DNA of 64,000 bases, taken from NCBI GenBank assembly GCA_039820545.1, contig JBCBPW010000003.1, positions 62,001 to 126,000 of the forward strand, written 5' to 3'. The notes under the pieces were generated by a model. The model was not told the DNA's origin. It saw nothing but the letters and a program-made list of their open reading frames with translations, and did not search any database. The stretch's first letter is position 1; every line of letters begins with the position of its first letter. The position numbers and the translations under genes were made by a program. Positions 1 through 8,570 of the stretch are shown piece by piece. This DNA comes from JALEFZ01 sp039820545. Its GTDB lineage: Bacteria; Bacteroidota; Bacteroidia; J057.

Positions 1-108
1 CGGTCATACTAAAGTATGATTTGGGAGAATGAGCTGAAAATCACCCTTTAGGATGAGTAGTTAGCGTACTCATACCTTTGTCTAAATCTAGCTGGAATTG
101 ATTGATGA

Positions 109-540
109 TCAGATGATTTGTAGCTCTTGTGCTTTTTGGAGGGCTTGCGTTCGTCGCTTGACATCGAGTTTTTGGTAGAGATTGCTCGCATGTGTCTTGA
201 CCGTATGGATGGAAATGTACAACTGGTCAGCAATCTCCTGATTGGAGAGTCCTTTTGCCATCAATTGTAACACTTCAAACTCTCGCTCACTGATTCCCAA
301 ATCTAAGTAGGAGATCGTGGGGGGAATGGCAGGTACGACTTGAGGAGAAATAGTAGTCAACTCTTTTCGTTGCATATACTTCAGTCCCATCCATATACCG
401 AGTCCAGTACAGATGACCGCAATCAAACCCAGATAAGCTTCGACGGGAAGACTCTTCACGACATAGCGGTACTCCAACCACTTCATGATACCAATGAGCA
501 CGGCCACGCTGATTCCATATATCAAAATGCTCTTACGCAT
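109..540 (-). CDS. Small membrane-anchored LuxR/GerE-type transcriptional regulator
   Basis: A protein of 143 residues if started at the MRKS methionine (540); an upstream in-frame start would add only five residues. Two hydrophobic segments are visible (about residues 3-20 and 33-55), then a short linker and a clear GerE/LuxR helix-turn-helix (about 78-140: LGISEREFEVLQLMAKGLS, NQEIADQLYISIHTVKTH). The HTH is the DNA-binding domain of NarL/LuxR regulators. There is no receiver domain, so any signal must enter through the membrane segments or a partner. Small proteins with two membrane helices and a LuxR HTH are common in Bacteroidota, but their signals are mostly unknown. It stands alone, downstream of ggt on the same strand and separated from it by a tandem repeat. 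The HTH call is firm; targets cannot be inferred. Confidence 0.85.
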   Translation of the reverse strand: MRKSILIYGISVAVLIGIMKWLEYRYVVKSLPVEAYLGLIAVICTGLGIWMGLKYMQRKELTTISPQVVPAIPPTISYLDLGISEREFEVLQLMAKGLSNQEIADQLYISIHTVKTHASNLYQKLDVKRRTQALQKAQELQII

Positions 541-600
541 AGCACAAAAGTACAAAATATGATGCGAAATGTAGAACCACCGCCACAGCGTGGTCCCGCC

Positions 601-780
601 GGCGCCAACCTCCCCTTGGTGCTAAATCAATATCCCATAGCCGCATCATCTCCACGAGGGTCTGCGCCCGCTTCCAACTTCCCGTCAGCCAGCGCCAACG
701 TCCCGTTGGTGCTAAATCAATATCCCATAGCTGTATCATCCCCTCGGGGATCGGCTCCCGCTTCCAACTTCCCGTCAGGA
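601..780. repeat. 90-bp tandem duplication covering the 3' end of ggt and a REP-like hairpin
   Basis: Positions 601-690 and 691-780 align base for base without gaps, with 13 differences by eye. Each unit holds a REP-like inverted repeat (GCCAACGTCCCGTTGGTGC in the right copy) followed by the last ~61 bases of the gamma-glutamyltranspeptidase gene. The right copy carries the real ggt stop codon (717-719). The left copy is a non-functional duplicate of the tail that would still encode DPRGDDAAMGY and a stop. The divergence suggests an old duplication, perhaps mediated by the REP-like sequence. Confidence 0.85.
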
Positions 781-2432
781 CGTTTCCAGATGGCATCCAC
801 GCGACCGATGCTGCCGCGTTTGTAGATCTTATGTCCCAGTGCTTCCAGCTTCGCTTCGTCGCGCAGGGAAAAGGTAGTTGCCTCCTTGAAAATCGTATCG
901 GGACGCCATTGATGGTGGAAGCGAGGAGCGGAGACGGAGGCTTGCATGGAGAACTGAAATTCATGGACATTGAGGATATTTTGAAAGACTGAGGTAATGA
1001 TGGTAGAACCTCCAGGCGTACCCACTACCATGTAGAGGTCATTGTTGCGGGTGAGAATGGTAGGGGTCATGCTAGAGAGCATGCGTTTGCCAGGCTGGAT
1101 GGCATTGGCTTCTGCACCGAGCAGCCCAAACTTATTCGGAACACCTGGCTTGGAGCTAAAGTCATCCATTTCATTATTCAAGAAGAATCCCATGCCTCCC
1201 ACCACGACGCAGGACCCATAAGAACCATTGAGTGTAGTCGTCAATGAAACGGCATTTCCCATAGAATCTACGATTGAGAAATGGGTGGTCGCTTCACTTT
1301 CTACAAACTGTCCGGCAGCGATTTTCTGACTCACACTTGCGGCAAAAGGATCAAAGTCTGACATCCTTTTGCGTACATAGGCTGTATCGATCAGATTTTC
1401 GATAGGGACAGGATAATAGTCAGGATCACCTAAGTGCGTAGCGCGATCGGCATAGGCCCTTCTTTCTGCCTCTACCATGAGGTGGATGGTACGGTTATCA
1501 TGCCAACCCCATTGTGCCAGGGGATAAGGCTCGACGCTATGCAGCATCTGAAGGAGGGCGATTCCTCCGCTCGAAGGAGGAGGCATAGAGATCACCCGTA
1601 GATCGCGATAGCTTCCGCTGATGGGTTTTCGCCAGATGGCTTGGTAGTTTTTGAGGTCTTCTAGGGTGATTAAGCCTCCGCCTCGCTGCATTTCTGCGAC
1701 GATGCTATCGGCCACTGGTCCTTCGTAGAACCCTTGAGACTTTTGATCGCGAATCAGATTGAGCGTCTTGGCCAATCCGGTGTGTTGGATGACGTCTCCA
1801 GCTTGCCAGTTTTCTTTTTGTGTGTAGGCATTGGGGCGCGTGTTATGATCCTGGATGTAAGTCCATTTTTCGTTGAGCATCTTTGCCTCTTTCTCTGTCA
1901 GCGTCACGCCTTGCAGCGCAATATCCACCGCAGGCTGCACCAATTCTTCCCAGGGAAGGGTGCCTAGGGAATCATGCAGGGCTTGCATACCTGCAACCGA
2001 GCCAGGAACACCTACCGCCATGTGCCCAAACCAACTGAGATCTTCGACGATGGCTCCCGTGGAATCTACATACATGTCGCGCGAAGCGCCAGCAGGGGCC
2101 ATCTCCCGAAAGTCCAGCGCAAAGGTGCGTCCTTTGGCATTGCGGGCGACCATGAAGCCACCTCCACCGATATTACCTGCTGCAGGATATACGACTGCCA
2201 GGGCAAACTGCGTGGCAATCGCCGCATCGAAGGCATTTCCGCCCTTTTTCAATATGTCTAGTCCGACTTGTGTTGCCAAGGGGTGGGCCGTGACGACCAT
2301 CGCATGGTCCGCTACTAGGCCGATTTCTTGAGGGCTTCCTACTCGGCAGGATGTAGAGAAGACAGAAAGCATGATCAAAAGTCCCCACAATGTTGTCCAA
2401 GGGGAGTGGAAGGGATAAGTCGTTGGGTTCAT
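717..2432 (-). CDS. ggt: Gamma-glutamyltranspeptidase (glutathione hydrolase), exported lipoprotein
   Basis: A 571-residue protein of normal length for the family. GGT cleaves gamma-glutamyl bonds, for example in glutathione, and transfers the glutamyl group to water or amino acids in the periplasm. The N-terminus has a hydrophobic stretch ending in a lipobox-like FSTSC (Cys29), so it is probably a lipoprotein. Family hallmarks are the VTAHPLAT and GGNAFDAAIAT block near 47-74, PPPSSGG at about 284-290, and the self-processing site ATTHFSIVD, where Thr382 should be the new N-terminal nucleophile of the small subunit. The small subunit continues with a GNAVSLTTTLN block and SSMTPTIL, and ends in the usual DPRGDDTAMGY-like tail. 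The gene overlaps its upstream neighbour by four bases (ATGA), so the two are probably co-transcribed and translationally coupled. Its last ~61 bases lie inside a 90-bp tandem duplication. Confidence 0.95.
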   Translation of the reverse strand: MNPTTYPFHSPWTTLWGLLIMLSVFSTSCRVGSPQEIGLVADHAMVVTAHPLATQVGLDILKKGGNAFDAAIATQFALAVVYPAAGNIGGGGFMVARNAKGRTFALDFREMAPAGASRDMYVDSTGAIVEDLSWFGHMAVGVPGSVAGMQALHDSLGTLPWEELVQPAVDIALQGVTLTEKEAKMLNEKWTYIQDHNTRPNAYTQKENWQAGDVIQHTGLAKTLNLIRDQKSQGFYEGPVADSIVAEMQRGGGLITLEDLKNYQAIWRKPISGSYRDLRVISMPPPSSGGIALLQMLHSVEPYPLAQWGWHDNRTIHLMVEAERRAYADRATHLGDPDYYPVPIENLIDTAYVRKRMSDFDPFAASVSQKIAAGQFVESEATTHFSIVDSMGNAVSLTTTLNGSYGSCVVVGGMGFFLNNEMDDFSSKPGVPNKFGLLGAEANAIQPGKRMLSSMTPTILTRNNDLYMVVGTPGGSTIITSVFQNILNVHEFQFSMQASVSAPRFHHQWRPDTIFKEATTFSLRDEAKLEALGHKIYKRGSIGRVDAIWKRPDGKLEAGADPRGDDTAMGY

Positions 2433-2974
2433 GAGCGTCTATTCAGCCAAATGGCCAAAAGATAATGAAAGATCGGCGCAATTGCCCATGTAAGCGGAGC
2501 GAGAAGGGTAATGGATCTGCCATGGACCTGAAAAAGCTCAGGATTCCACCTGCTTGGGATATATTCCCAGATTCCCCATGCACCCAATATCTCCATGCAC
2601 AAAGCCGAAGAGATTCCCCATAGGATATAAATGCCCAGTTCTTTCAATCGAAAAGTCTGGAAGTAGGGAGCGGGGGATAGGAAAATGATCAGCGAGATAC
2701 CCATCATAAACAATCCACCATCCCAGATCATGTGACTGATGGGTTGCAGGATAGGGTGAATGGGGAATGAAACGAGCAAACGATAAGGAGGATGTGTAGA
2801 AAATTCAGGTCCTGCAAAATACAAAGGCCATTCCCACAAGGCTCCGAGTAAGACACCTGCCAGAAAGAGTCGGATGAAGAATAGGGGAATTCGCCTTGTG
2901 TACCAGCCCCAAGCAAAAAATGTGAGTAGAAATAGCGCCACCCACACATCCGTCCAGATTAATCCACTTTGCAT
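2429..2974 (-). CDS. Hypothetical multi-pass membrane protein
   Basis: A 181-residue hydrophobic protein with about five or six predicted membrane segments (for example IWTDVWVALFLLTFFAWGW near the N-terminus, LFLAGVLLGALWEWPLYF, GLFMMGISLIIFL, IYILWGISSALCMEILGAWG and LAPLTWAIAPIFHYLLAIWL). I do not recognise the family. Tryptophan and proline are frequent, and there is no obvious catalytic motif or large soluble domain. Its stop overlaps the ggt start by four bases, which indicates an operon with ggt. Transport or anchoring linked to peptide catabolism would only be a guess. The start at 2974 is the first methionine and leads straight into the first hydrophobic helix. Confidence 0.7.
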   Translation of the reverse strand: MQSGLIWTDVWVALFLLTFFAWGWYTRRIPLFFIRLFLAGVLLGALWEWPLYFAGPEFSTHPPYRLLVSFPIHPILQPISHMIWDGGLFMMGISLIIFLSPAPYFQTFRLKELGIYILWGISSALCMEILGAWGIWEYIPSRWNPELFQVHGRSITLLAPLTWAIAPIFHYLLAIWLNRRS

Positions 2975-3227
2975 GACAATATTTTACAATTCTTCACAAG
3001 ATCTCTACATGCATTTTTCTCCTCTTTCGGAATTTACACGTTTGTAAAAACAGGCATTTGCCTTCCGCACTGATGAATCGTTTCTAATATACAGGTATTT
3101 TCATATATTTTGTGGGAAATAGATTGATACGAAAGCGAGAAGGACATAGAATACGTTTGGAACTTCGAACCTGTTAAAAGTTTGCGCTTTAGCTAGATTT
3201 TCATTGTCCCAAACATAGGCTTACGCT

Positions 3228-4850
3228 TTGTGTACATGGCTCATTTCGTTTAACCACCTTATTCCCTTAATCAAGTTTGGACCTTTGACAAAACCTACAC
3301 AACAAATCGGAATATGGCTACTATTGGTAGGATTACTGCCTGTCGCTTTATTTTCCCTAAACCAAGTCAACTCCCTCAATGAAACGGAGCGGGTCCTTAG
3401 CCAGCTGTATCAGGAGCAGTTAGAGACACTGATTTTCTCTGTGAATCAATATGCAGATGATGTCGTCCAAGACTCCTGGATAGGAAAGCTCAATGAAGTG
3501 GATATGCGCTGGGAAGGCTGGGATCAGGAGTATTTGGCGGAGCGTAGAGAGATTGTAGGTTTATTTTTTATGGATATCAATAGTCAAGCGGATCCTACAT
3601 GGTATGTCAAAGAGGATAAATGGAGTAAGGATCGAATAGATGTGGCTCCCATCTTAGCCCCTCATGTAGCGGAGTGGGAAAAGTTGTTTCGCTATCTAGA
3701 TGCGGGAGGATATCAGAAAAAGGTTCCGCTAAGAATCCCCAACGATCCCAACCATATGATGTTGGTTTTTGCGCATAGCAAATGGAATGGAAGTCAGACG
3801 CTTTGTGGGATCATTTTCGATATAGATAGATTTGTCTACGAGCGCATAGGACCTCGCTTGAAGCAATTGGCGCAGGAGCGATTTGTATTCATCGTGCGAA
3901 ACGACCAAAGTGAGAAGCCTACATTTTTTACCCAAAATAATTTTCAGGGGAGTCTCCAGCAGATTAAACCCCTTCAACTCGTGCCCCATTATCAGGTTGA
4001 GATGTATGTTACTGATGGTACGATAGAAACGGCCATAGAAGAAAGGGCTACGCAAAATATGTATTTGATCCTCGGCGTCGGTCTGGTGCTTTTGGTCGGA
4101 TTGATCATGGTCTTTCGGACGATCCAGCGTCAGCTGATGCTGGCGCAGTACAAGGCGGACTTCGTGTCCAATGTATCGCACGAACTACGAACCCCTTTGG
4201 CTTTGATCCGCATGTTTGCCGAGACCTTGGAGCTCAACCGAATTTCCCAGCCTGAAAAGCGAGAGGAATACGTCAAGATCATTCGTCAGGAATCTGAGCG
4301 ACTCACAGGCATGGTCAACAAGATCTTGAATTTTTCCCAGACTGCGGCGCGCAAGCGCCTCTACGATATGGAGGAGGTCGACCTCAACGAGGTTGTGCAA
4401 TCGGTGATGAATACCTATGAGTTTCACTTGAAGCAACATGGATTCACCTGGGAGATGGAGTTGACCGACGCACCTTCGAGCGTCTGCGTCGATGAAGGGG
4501 CCATCGCTGAGGCACTGGTGAACCTGATAGACAACGCCATCAAGTATTCTCCCGACGAGAAACGTCTGACCATTTCTACTTCGGTGCATGGAAAGCAGGC
4601 CCATCTCGCTGTGCAGGATCACGGTATCGGCATTTCTCCTCAGCATCAAAAAGCAGTCTTCGACAAGTTTTTCCGTGTGACAGAGGGAGAGTTGTACACC
4701 GTCAAGGGGACAGGACTAGGACTTGCTTTGGTCAAGCAAATCATGGATGCACACAAGGGGAAGGTTAAGCTGGAAAGTACAGTAGGAAAAGGAAGTACAT
4801 TCTCTTTGGTTATCCCCACCTGCGAAAAAACTTCTAAGGAAGAAAAGTAG
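3228..4850 (+). CDS. Sensor histidine kinase of a two-component system
   Basis: About 540 residues: an inner-membrane kinase with a periplasmic sensor. TM1 is at about 28-44, then a ~230-residue extracytoplasmic region I cannot assign to a named sensor fold, then TM2 at 278-297. The HisKA box is NVSHELRTPLALI, with phospho-accepting His318. The ATPase part has an N box (VNLIDNAIKYSPDE, 431-444), a G1 box (VQDHGIGI, 462-469), an F box (KFFRV) and a G2 box (KGTGLGLALV, 493-502), so it looks catalytically complete. No in-frame ATG lies before residue 93, so translation must begin at an alternative codon: TTG at 3228 or TTG at 3285 (residue 20). The latter still leaves TM1 intact. The OmpR-type regulator follows after ~110 bases. 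The two genes almost certainly form a pair, and the sugar-binding-domain proteins downstream are possible targets. Confidence 0.92.
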   Translation: MCTWLISFNHLIPLIKFGPLTKPTQQIGIWLLLVGLLPVALFSLNQVNSLNETERVLSQLYQEQLETLIFSVNQYADDVVQDSWIGKLNEVDMRWEGWDQEYLAERREIVGLFFMDINSQADPTWYVKEDKWSKDRIDVAPILAPHVAEWEKLFRYLDAGGYQKKVPLRIPNDPNHMMLVFAHSKWNGSQTLCGIIFDIDRFVYERIGPRLKQLAQERFVFIVRNDQSEKPTFFTQNNFQGSLQQIKPLQLVPHYQVEMYVTDGTIETAIEERATQNMYLILGVGLVLLVGLIMVFRTIQRQLMLAQYKADFVSNVSHELRTPLALIRMFAETLELNRISQPEKREEYVKIIRQESERLTGMVNKILNFSQTAARKRLYDMEEVDLNEVVQSVMNTYEFHLKQHGFTWEMELTDAPSSVCVDEGAIAEALVNLIDNAIKYSPDEKRLTISTSVHGKQAHLAVQDHGIGISPQHQKAVFDKFFRVTEGELYTVKGTGLGLALVKQIMDAHKGKVKLESTVGKGSTFSLVIPTCEKTSKEEK

Positions 4851-4960
4851 TATGTGCTGAATTTAGAGGAATGAAATGATGGGTGGAGATATAATCGTAC
4901 GTAATGACCAGCCGATCACACATTCCATCCAATGTCTTAACTCAAAAATTATAATTGAAT

Positions 4961-5662
4961 ATGTCGTCACGTATTTTGATTGTGGAAGATGAGCCCTCCA
5001 TGCGGATGGGATTGACCGATAATCTAGCCTTTGAGGGCTATGAGGTCGACAGTGCAGGAGATGGAGAGCTGGGGCTGGATTTGGCTTTGAAAAACACCTA
5101 TGATTTGATTGTATTAGACATCATGCTACCCAAGAAATCGGGTTTTGATGTATGCAAAGGCATACGCCAAGTAGATAAGCAGACGCCTATCCTCATGCTT
5201 TCTGCCAAAGGAGAAGAAATCGACAAGGTCCTCGGACTAGAATTGGGGGCAGATGACTACATGACCAAGCCCTTCGGATTGCGAGAATTGCTGGCCAGAA
5301 TAAAGGCGATTCTGAGACGCACCCAAAAGTCAGAACCCGTAGCAGCTCCTAATCTCTCTGTTTTTTCTGTGGGGCCTTTGACAGTCAACTTTGATGCCTA
5401 CACGGCCCAAGTGGAGGGCAAGGATGTGAAGCTGTCTCATCGAGCCTATGAAATATTGCAGTATCTCATAGACCATCGAAATGAGGTGGTGAGCCGCGAC
5501 GATTTATTGCGGGCTGTCTGGGGCTACGACCAGACACCTACGACGCGAACAGTAGATAATTTCATCGTCAAGTTGAGACAATTGGTGGAAGAGAATCCTG
5601 CAGATCCCAGGCGTATTGTGACGGTACATGGGGTAGGGTATAAATTGATCATGACAGAGTAG
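4961..5662 (+). CDS. OmpR/PhoB-family response regulator
   Basis: A 233-residue protein from the ATG at 4961; an in-frame TTG two codons earlier is less likely. The receiver domain (about 4-118) has the acidic pair Glu9/Asp10, the phospho-accepting Asp53 in VLDIMLP, a Ser81 switch residue and Lys103 in MTKPF. The C-terminal winged helix (about 135-232) has the family pattern from LTVNFDAYTAQVEG to RTVDNFIVKLRQ and the closing VHGVGYKL. It is a normal-length DNA-binding regulator, activated by phosphotransfer from the histidine kinase encoded just upstream. The ~110-base spacer between kinase and regulator is longer than in tight operons, so the regulator may also have its own promoter. Its regulon cannot be read from the sequence. 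Confidence 0.95.
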   Translation: MSSRILIVEDEPSMRMGLTDNLAFEGYEVDSAGDGELGLDLALKNTYDLIVLDIMLPKKSGFDVCKGIRQVDKQTPILMLSAKGEEIDKVLGLELGADDYMTKPFGLRELLARIKAILRRTQKSEPVAAPNLSVFSVGPLTVNFDAYTAQVEGKDVKLSHRAYEILQYLIDHRNEVVSRDDLLRAVWGYDQTPTTRTVDNFIVKLRQLVEENPADPRRIVTVHGVGYKLIMTE

Positions 5663-5903
5663 GCCAAGGGTGCTTTTTTTCAGTTTTGACAGGCCTTCTG
5701 AAACTTGTGACATTATTTTACATTCTTCCACCTAGAGGTGACATCTGACGCAGGGGATATGCGTAATTTTATCATAAGCATTAAGGAATTACATAAAGAG
5801 AAGCCTTAAGCGTGCCCCTTTATCATTTCGCCCCATGCTGTACCTAAACAATTAAAGAATGGCTACCTCAATATCCTACACATCGCCCTCAAGAGTATTT
5901 GTT

Positions 5904-7019
5904 ATGAAAAGAAACCGTCCCTTCCCCAACTCACTTGTGACACTTTCTGCTGTTTTGATTGTAGTGGGACTGATGGTCTTGCAGCCTTTCAAGCAAATAC
6001 CTCCTACAGCTTCTACTAGCCTGATTGTATCAGGTCACGGAGATGAGCTAGATGTCAAGTTGGATGGAACATGGGCATTTGCCATTGGGGACCGTCCAGA
6101 GTGGTCCAGTCTCAACTATGACGACCGCACATGGGAATCTATCCAAGTGCCTGGAAGTTGGGAAAGTCAGGGTTTTGAAGGATATAATGGGCGTGCATGG
6201 TACCGCAAACGCTTGGCATTACCCGATTATTTGCAAGGGCAGAATATTACGCTTCATCTTGGGAAGATCGATGATGTAGACGAAGTCTTTGTCAATGGCG
6301 AGTTGGTCGGGAGCACAGGCCAGTTTCCTCCCAACTATCGTACAGCCTATGGTGAGGAGCGTGTCTACAAGATTCCCTCAACATTGACAAGATCAGGGGA
6401 GCTTTTGATTGCTGTGCGCGTATTTGATTCCGAAAATGACGGGGGGATTTTGCATGGTCCGATTGGTCTAAGAATCAATGCCTCTCAAATGGTCGATATT
6501 CCGCTAGATGGTGTTTGGCGTTTTTCTGTGGACAGTGACAACAAGAAGAGAAAATACCCCTCGGGAGAGTTCAATTGGGTCAACATGAAGGTGCCTGGCA
6601 ATTGGGAAGCGCAAGGTTTCAGAGGATATGACGGCATGGCTTGGTATCAGAGAAATGTAGAAGTACCTGGGTACTTAGCCGATCAAGAGATGGTCTTGTT
6701 CCTTGGTAAGATTGATGACATTGACCGTGCATGGATCAATGGTGTCAAAGTCGGACAGACAGGATCGGTACAGGCTTGGGCTGGCAATATCAACGGCCAG
6801 GAGTGGCAGCAGATTCGTGCCTATGCCATACCTGAGGGCGTCTTGAGACCAGGACAAAATGAAATTACGATCCAAGTATATGATGCTACGGGAGATGGGG
6901 GAATATTTGAAGGTCCTGTAGGACTCATTCGCCAGAGTGGCCTCACGCGTATGCTCAAAAAAGGAGGATATAAAGTGGAACTTCAAGACTATGATCCTGA
7001 TCGGTACAAGGAGTATTGA
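5904..7019 (+). CDS. Exported protein with two tandem GH2-type sugar-binding (jelly-roll) domains
   Basis: About 371 residues from the MKRNRPFP methionine, which begins a basic-then-hydrophobic signal sequence or membrane anchor; an ATG at 5859 would put 15 residues ahead of it. The mature protein is two repeats of one module (about 50-190 and 200-355 in this numbering). Each has the order LDG.WAF..GD, VPG.WE.QGF.GY.G.AWY(R/Q)(K/R), LGKIDD.D.(V/A)..NG..VG.TG and a late DGGI..GP(V/I)GL. This matches the sugar-binding beta-sandwich of glycoside hydrolase family 2, but no TIM barrel or catalytic acid pair follows. It is therefore more likely to bind carbohydrate, perhaps cell-surface or exopolysaccharide glycan, than to cleave it. 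A paralogue lies 370 bases downstream, and the two-component pair is immediately upstream. Exact function unknown. Confidence 0.8.
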   Translation: MKRNRPFPNSLVTLSAVLIVVGLMVLQPFKQIPPTASTSLIVSGHGDELDVKLDGTWAFAIGDRPEWSSLNYDDRTWESIQVPGSWESQGFEGYNGRAWYRKRLALPDYLQGQNITLHLGKIDDVDEVFVNGELVGSTGQFPPNYRTAYGEERVYKIPSTLTRSGELLIAVRVFDSENDGGILHGPIGLRINASQMVDIPLDGVWRFSVDSDNKKRKYPSGEFNWVNMKVPGNWEAQGFRGYDGMAWYQRNVEVPGYLADQEMVLFLGKIDDIDRAWINGVKVGQTGSVQAWAGNINGQEWQQIRAYAIPEGVLRPGQNEITIQVYDATGDGGIFEGPVGLIRQSGLTRMLKKGGYKVELQDYDPDRYKEY

Positions 7020-7391
7020 TCTTGGGTGAAATGAAGATTTGAGCATTTCCTGAAAAAATACGACAGACTACAGCTAGGAGCAATGGATTGTACACGCTCT
7101 ACTTCTAGCTTAGCATAAATTGACGTTCGTTATAACTAGTAGTTAGAGTTGGCAGAAAAAGGGAACCGATCTATTAATATTTGAGTAATAACCGTTCTTT
7201 CCAACTACCCTTTTTGTTTACTCTGCACTAGTGGTTCTTTTGTGAAAATGTTGGAGGGAATAGATTGGGGATATCAGTCGCCAATCCTATTCCTCTCGGC
7301 ATAAACAAGAAGTACACATTAGCGTTTTAGTATATAAGAGACAGTTTGACATTCATTCTTCAGCCTTTCAGGTCGATTTGAGACATCCTTT
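7020..7391. other. Intergenic region between the two sugar-binding-domain genes
   Basis: 372 bases without a convincing ORF. An imperfect inverted repeat around 7070-7110 (AGCTAGGAGC and its partial complement before TTCTAGCT) could be a weak terminator of the upstream gene. The AT-rich stretch 7120-7330 probably holds the promoter of the downstream paralogue, but no exact TAnnTTTG motif was found. Confidence 0.4.
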
Positions 7392-8504
7392 ATGTTGAAA
7401 CTTTTTGCATATAAACTAGGGTTCCTATGGCTAATGTTGGTGACAGTGCCTGCTTTTGGGCAACTGGAGCAGATCATGGATCTGGAGGGGGAGTGGGCAT
7501 TTACCATCGGGGATGATCCATCTTGGGCGATCTTGGATCACAACCATAGCAACTGGGACAGGATTCCTGTTCCTGGCCAATGGGAAGAGCATGGATTTCC
7601 AGGATATGATGGGTATGCTTGGTATAGAAAAGAAATCAACGGACGAAAATTGCCCCAAAATCAGGACCTGTTTATTTATCTGGGAAATATCGACGATGTC
7701 GATGAAGTCTATCTCAATGGTACATTGATTGGAAGTACAGGAAGTTTACCTCCAGATTTTAGAACGGGATATGGCATACTCCGTGTGTACCGACTGCCTC
7801 GCGACGTAGTGGAGTATGATGGAAAGAATGTGCTGGCTGTTCGTGTATACGATGAATTTAGGGAAGGGGGGATTCTTGCGGGTTGGGAGTTTGAGGTAGA
7901 AGGATTTGAGTTATTGGATGCACCTGGAAAAGAGGGGCATATTCTAGATAAAGTTCAGAAAGTAATTGGGAAAAATAAGGGAATCGGTATATATGGAAAG
8001 AAGAAGCCCGCGTACTTACAGATGGATTTGACGGGTACATGGGAGATTGCTTTTTCCGACCGTATAGATACAGATTATGAAGCGATTCCCTCAGATAAAT
8101 GGCATAGCCTCTGGGTACCTAAATCTTGGGAGGCTCAAGGTTTTGGGCATGATGGATATGCGTTTTATCGAAAGACATTTTATTGCCCTAAAGAGGTGGC
8201 AGAAGAGTCGCTCATGATCATGGTGGGCGTCATCGATGACCAGGATCAGGTATACATCAATGGAGAACTGGTAGGGCAGACAGGGTTTTACGTGAATTCT
8301 GGTAAAAATCCCTCAAAGAACTCTTGGTCTTGGCTGGTGAACCGTGCCTACAGCATTCCTTCGGGCATTCTCAAACCTGATCAGCAAAACGTCATCATCG
8401 TCAAAGTATATGATCATGGAGGAGAGGGAGGGATATACAAAGGACCTGTAGGACTCATCCGAGACCAAGACTATACACGCTTCATGCGCAATCGAAAAAA
8501 GTAG
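7392..8504 (+). CDS. Secreted protein with two tandem GH2-type sugar-binding domains (paralogue)
   Basis: 370 residues. The N-terminus MLKLFAYKLGFLWLMLVTVP followed by AFGQ is a classic signal peptide with cleavage expected near residue 24. Two modules follow (about 28-170 and 210-360), each repeating the block seen in the upstream neighbour: LEGEWAFTIGDDPSW, VPGQWEEHGFPGYDGYAWYR, LGNIDDVDEVYLNGTLIG in the first, and LTGTWEIAFSD, VPKSWEAQGFGHDGYAFYRK, VIDDQDQVYINGELVGQTG in the second. The module resembles the galactose-binding-like domain of GH2 enzymes. No catalytic barrel is present, so a binding or scaffolding role is inferred. The linker between modules (about 172-200, rich in Lys and Gly) is longer than in the neighbour. 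The gene converges on the YCF48-like gene with a repeat-containing 61-base gap. Confidence 0.8.
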   Translation: MLKLFAYKLGFLWLMLVTVPAFGQLEQIMDLEGEWAFTIGDDPSWAILDHNHSNWDRIPVPGQWEEHGFPGYDGYAWYRKEINGRKLPQNQDLFIYLGNIDDVDEVYLNGTLIGSTGSLPPDFRTGYGILRVYRLPRDVVEYDGKNVLAVRVYDEFREGGILAGWEFEVEGFELLDAPGKEGHILDKVQKVIGKNKGIGIYGKKKPAYLQMDLTGTWEIAFSDRIDTDYEAIPSDKWHSLWVPKSWEAQGFGHDGYAFYRKTFYCPKEVAEESLMIMVGVIDDQDQVYINGELVGQTGFYVNSGKNPSKNSWSWLVNRAYSIPSGILKPDQQNVIIVKVYDHGGEGGIYKGPVGLIRDQDYTRFMRNRKK

Positions 8505-8570
8505 GACCACCGCCATGACGCGGTCATCAAACTATCCTCACGGTGTGGTCATCAGAAAAGCGTCATCATC
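8505..8570. repeat. GC-rich intergenic repeat between convergent genes
   Basis: The gap contains ACCACCGCCATGACGCGGTC, resembling ACCACCGCCACAGCGTGGTC at about 576-595, then a second degenerate unit (ACGGTGTGGTCATCA). The partial dyad GACC...GGTC could fold into a hairpin on either strand. It sits where two transcripts meet, so it may help terminate both, but there is no strong T-run. Confidence 0.5.

Noticed and set aside
4..19. Perfect dyad TCATACTAAAGTATGA at the window start
   Set aside because: A 7-bp stem with a 2-base loop and no T-run; it could be an operator or the edge of a larger structure cut off by the window, so no call is made.
340..970. ORFs on both strands through the tandem repeat at the ggt end
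   Set aside because: Their repeated peptides (ANVPLVLNQYPIA and similar) are only the 90-bp repeat read in other frames, overlapping the clearly coding ggt tail.
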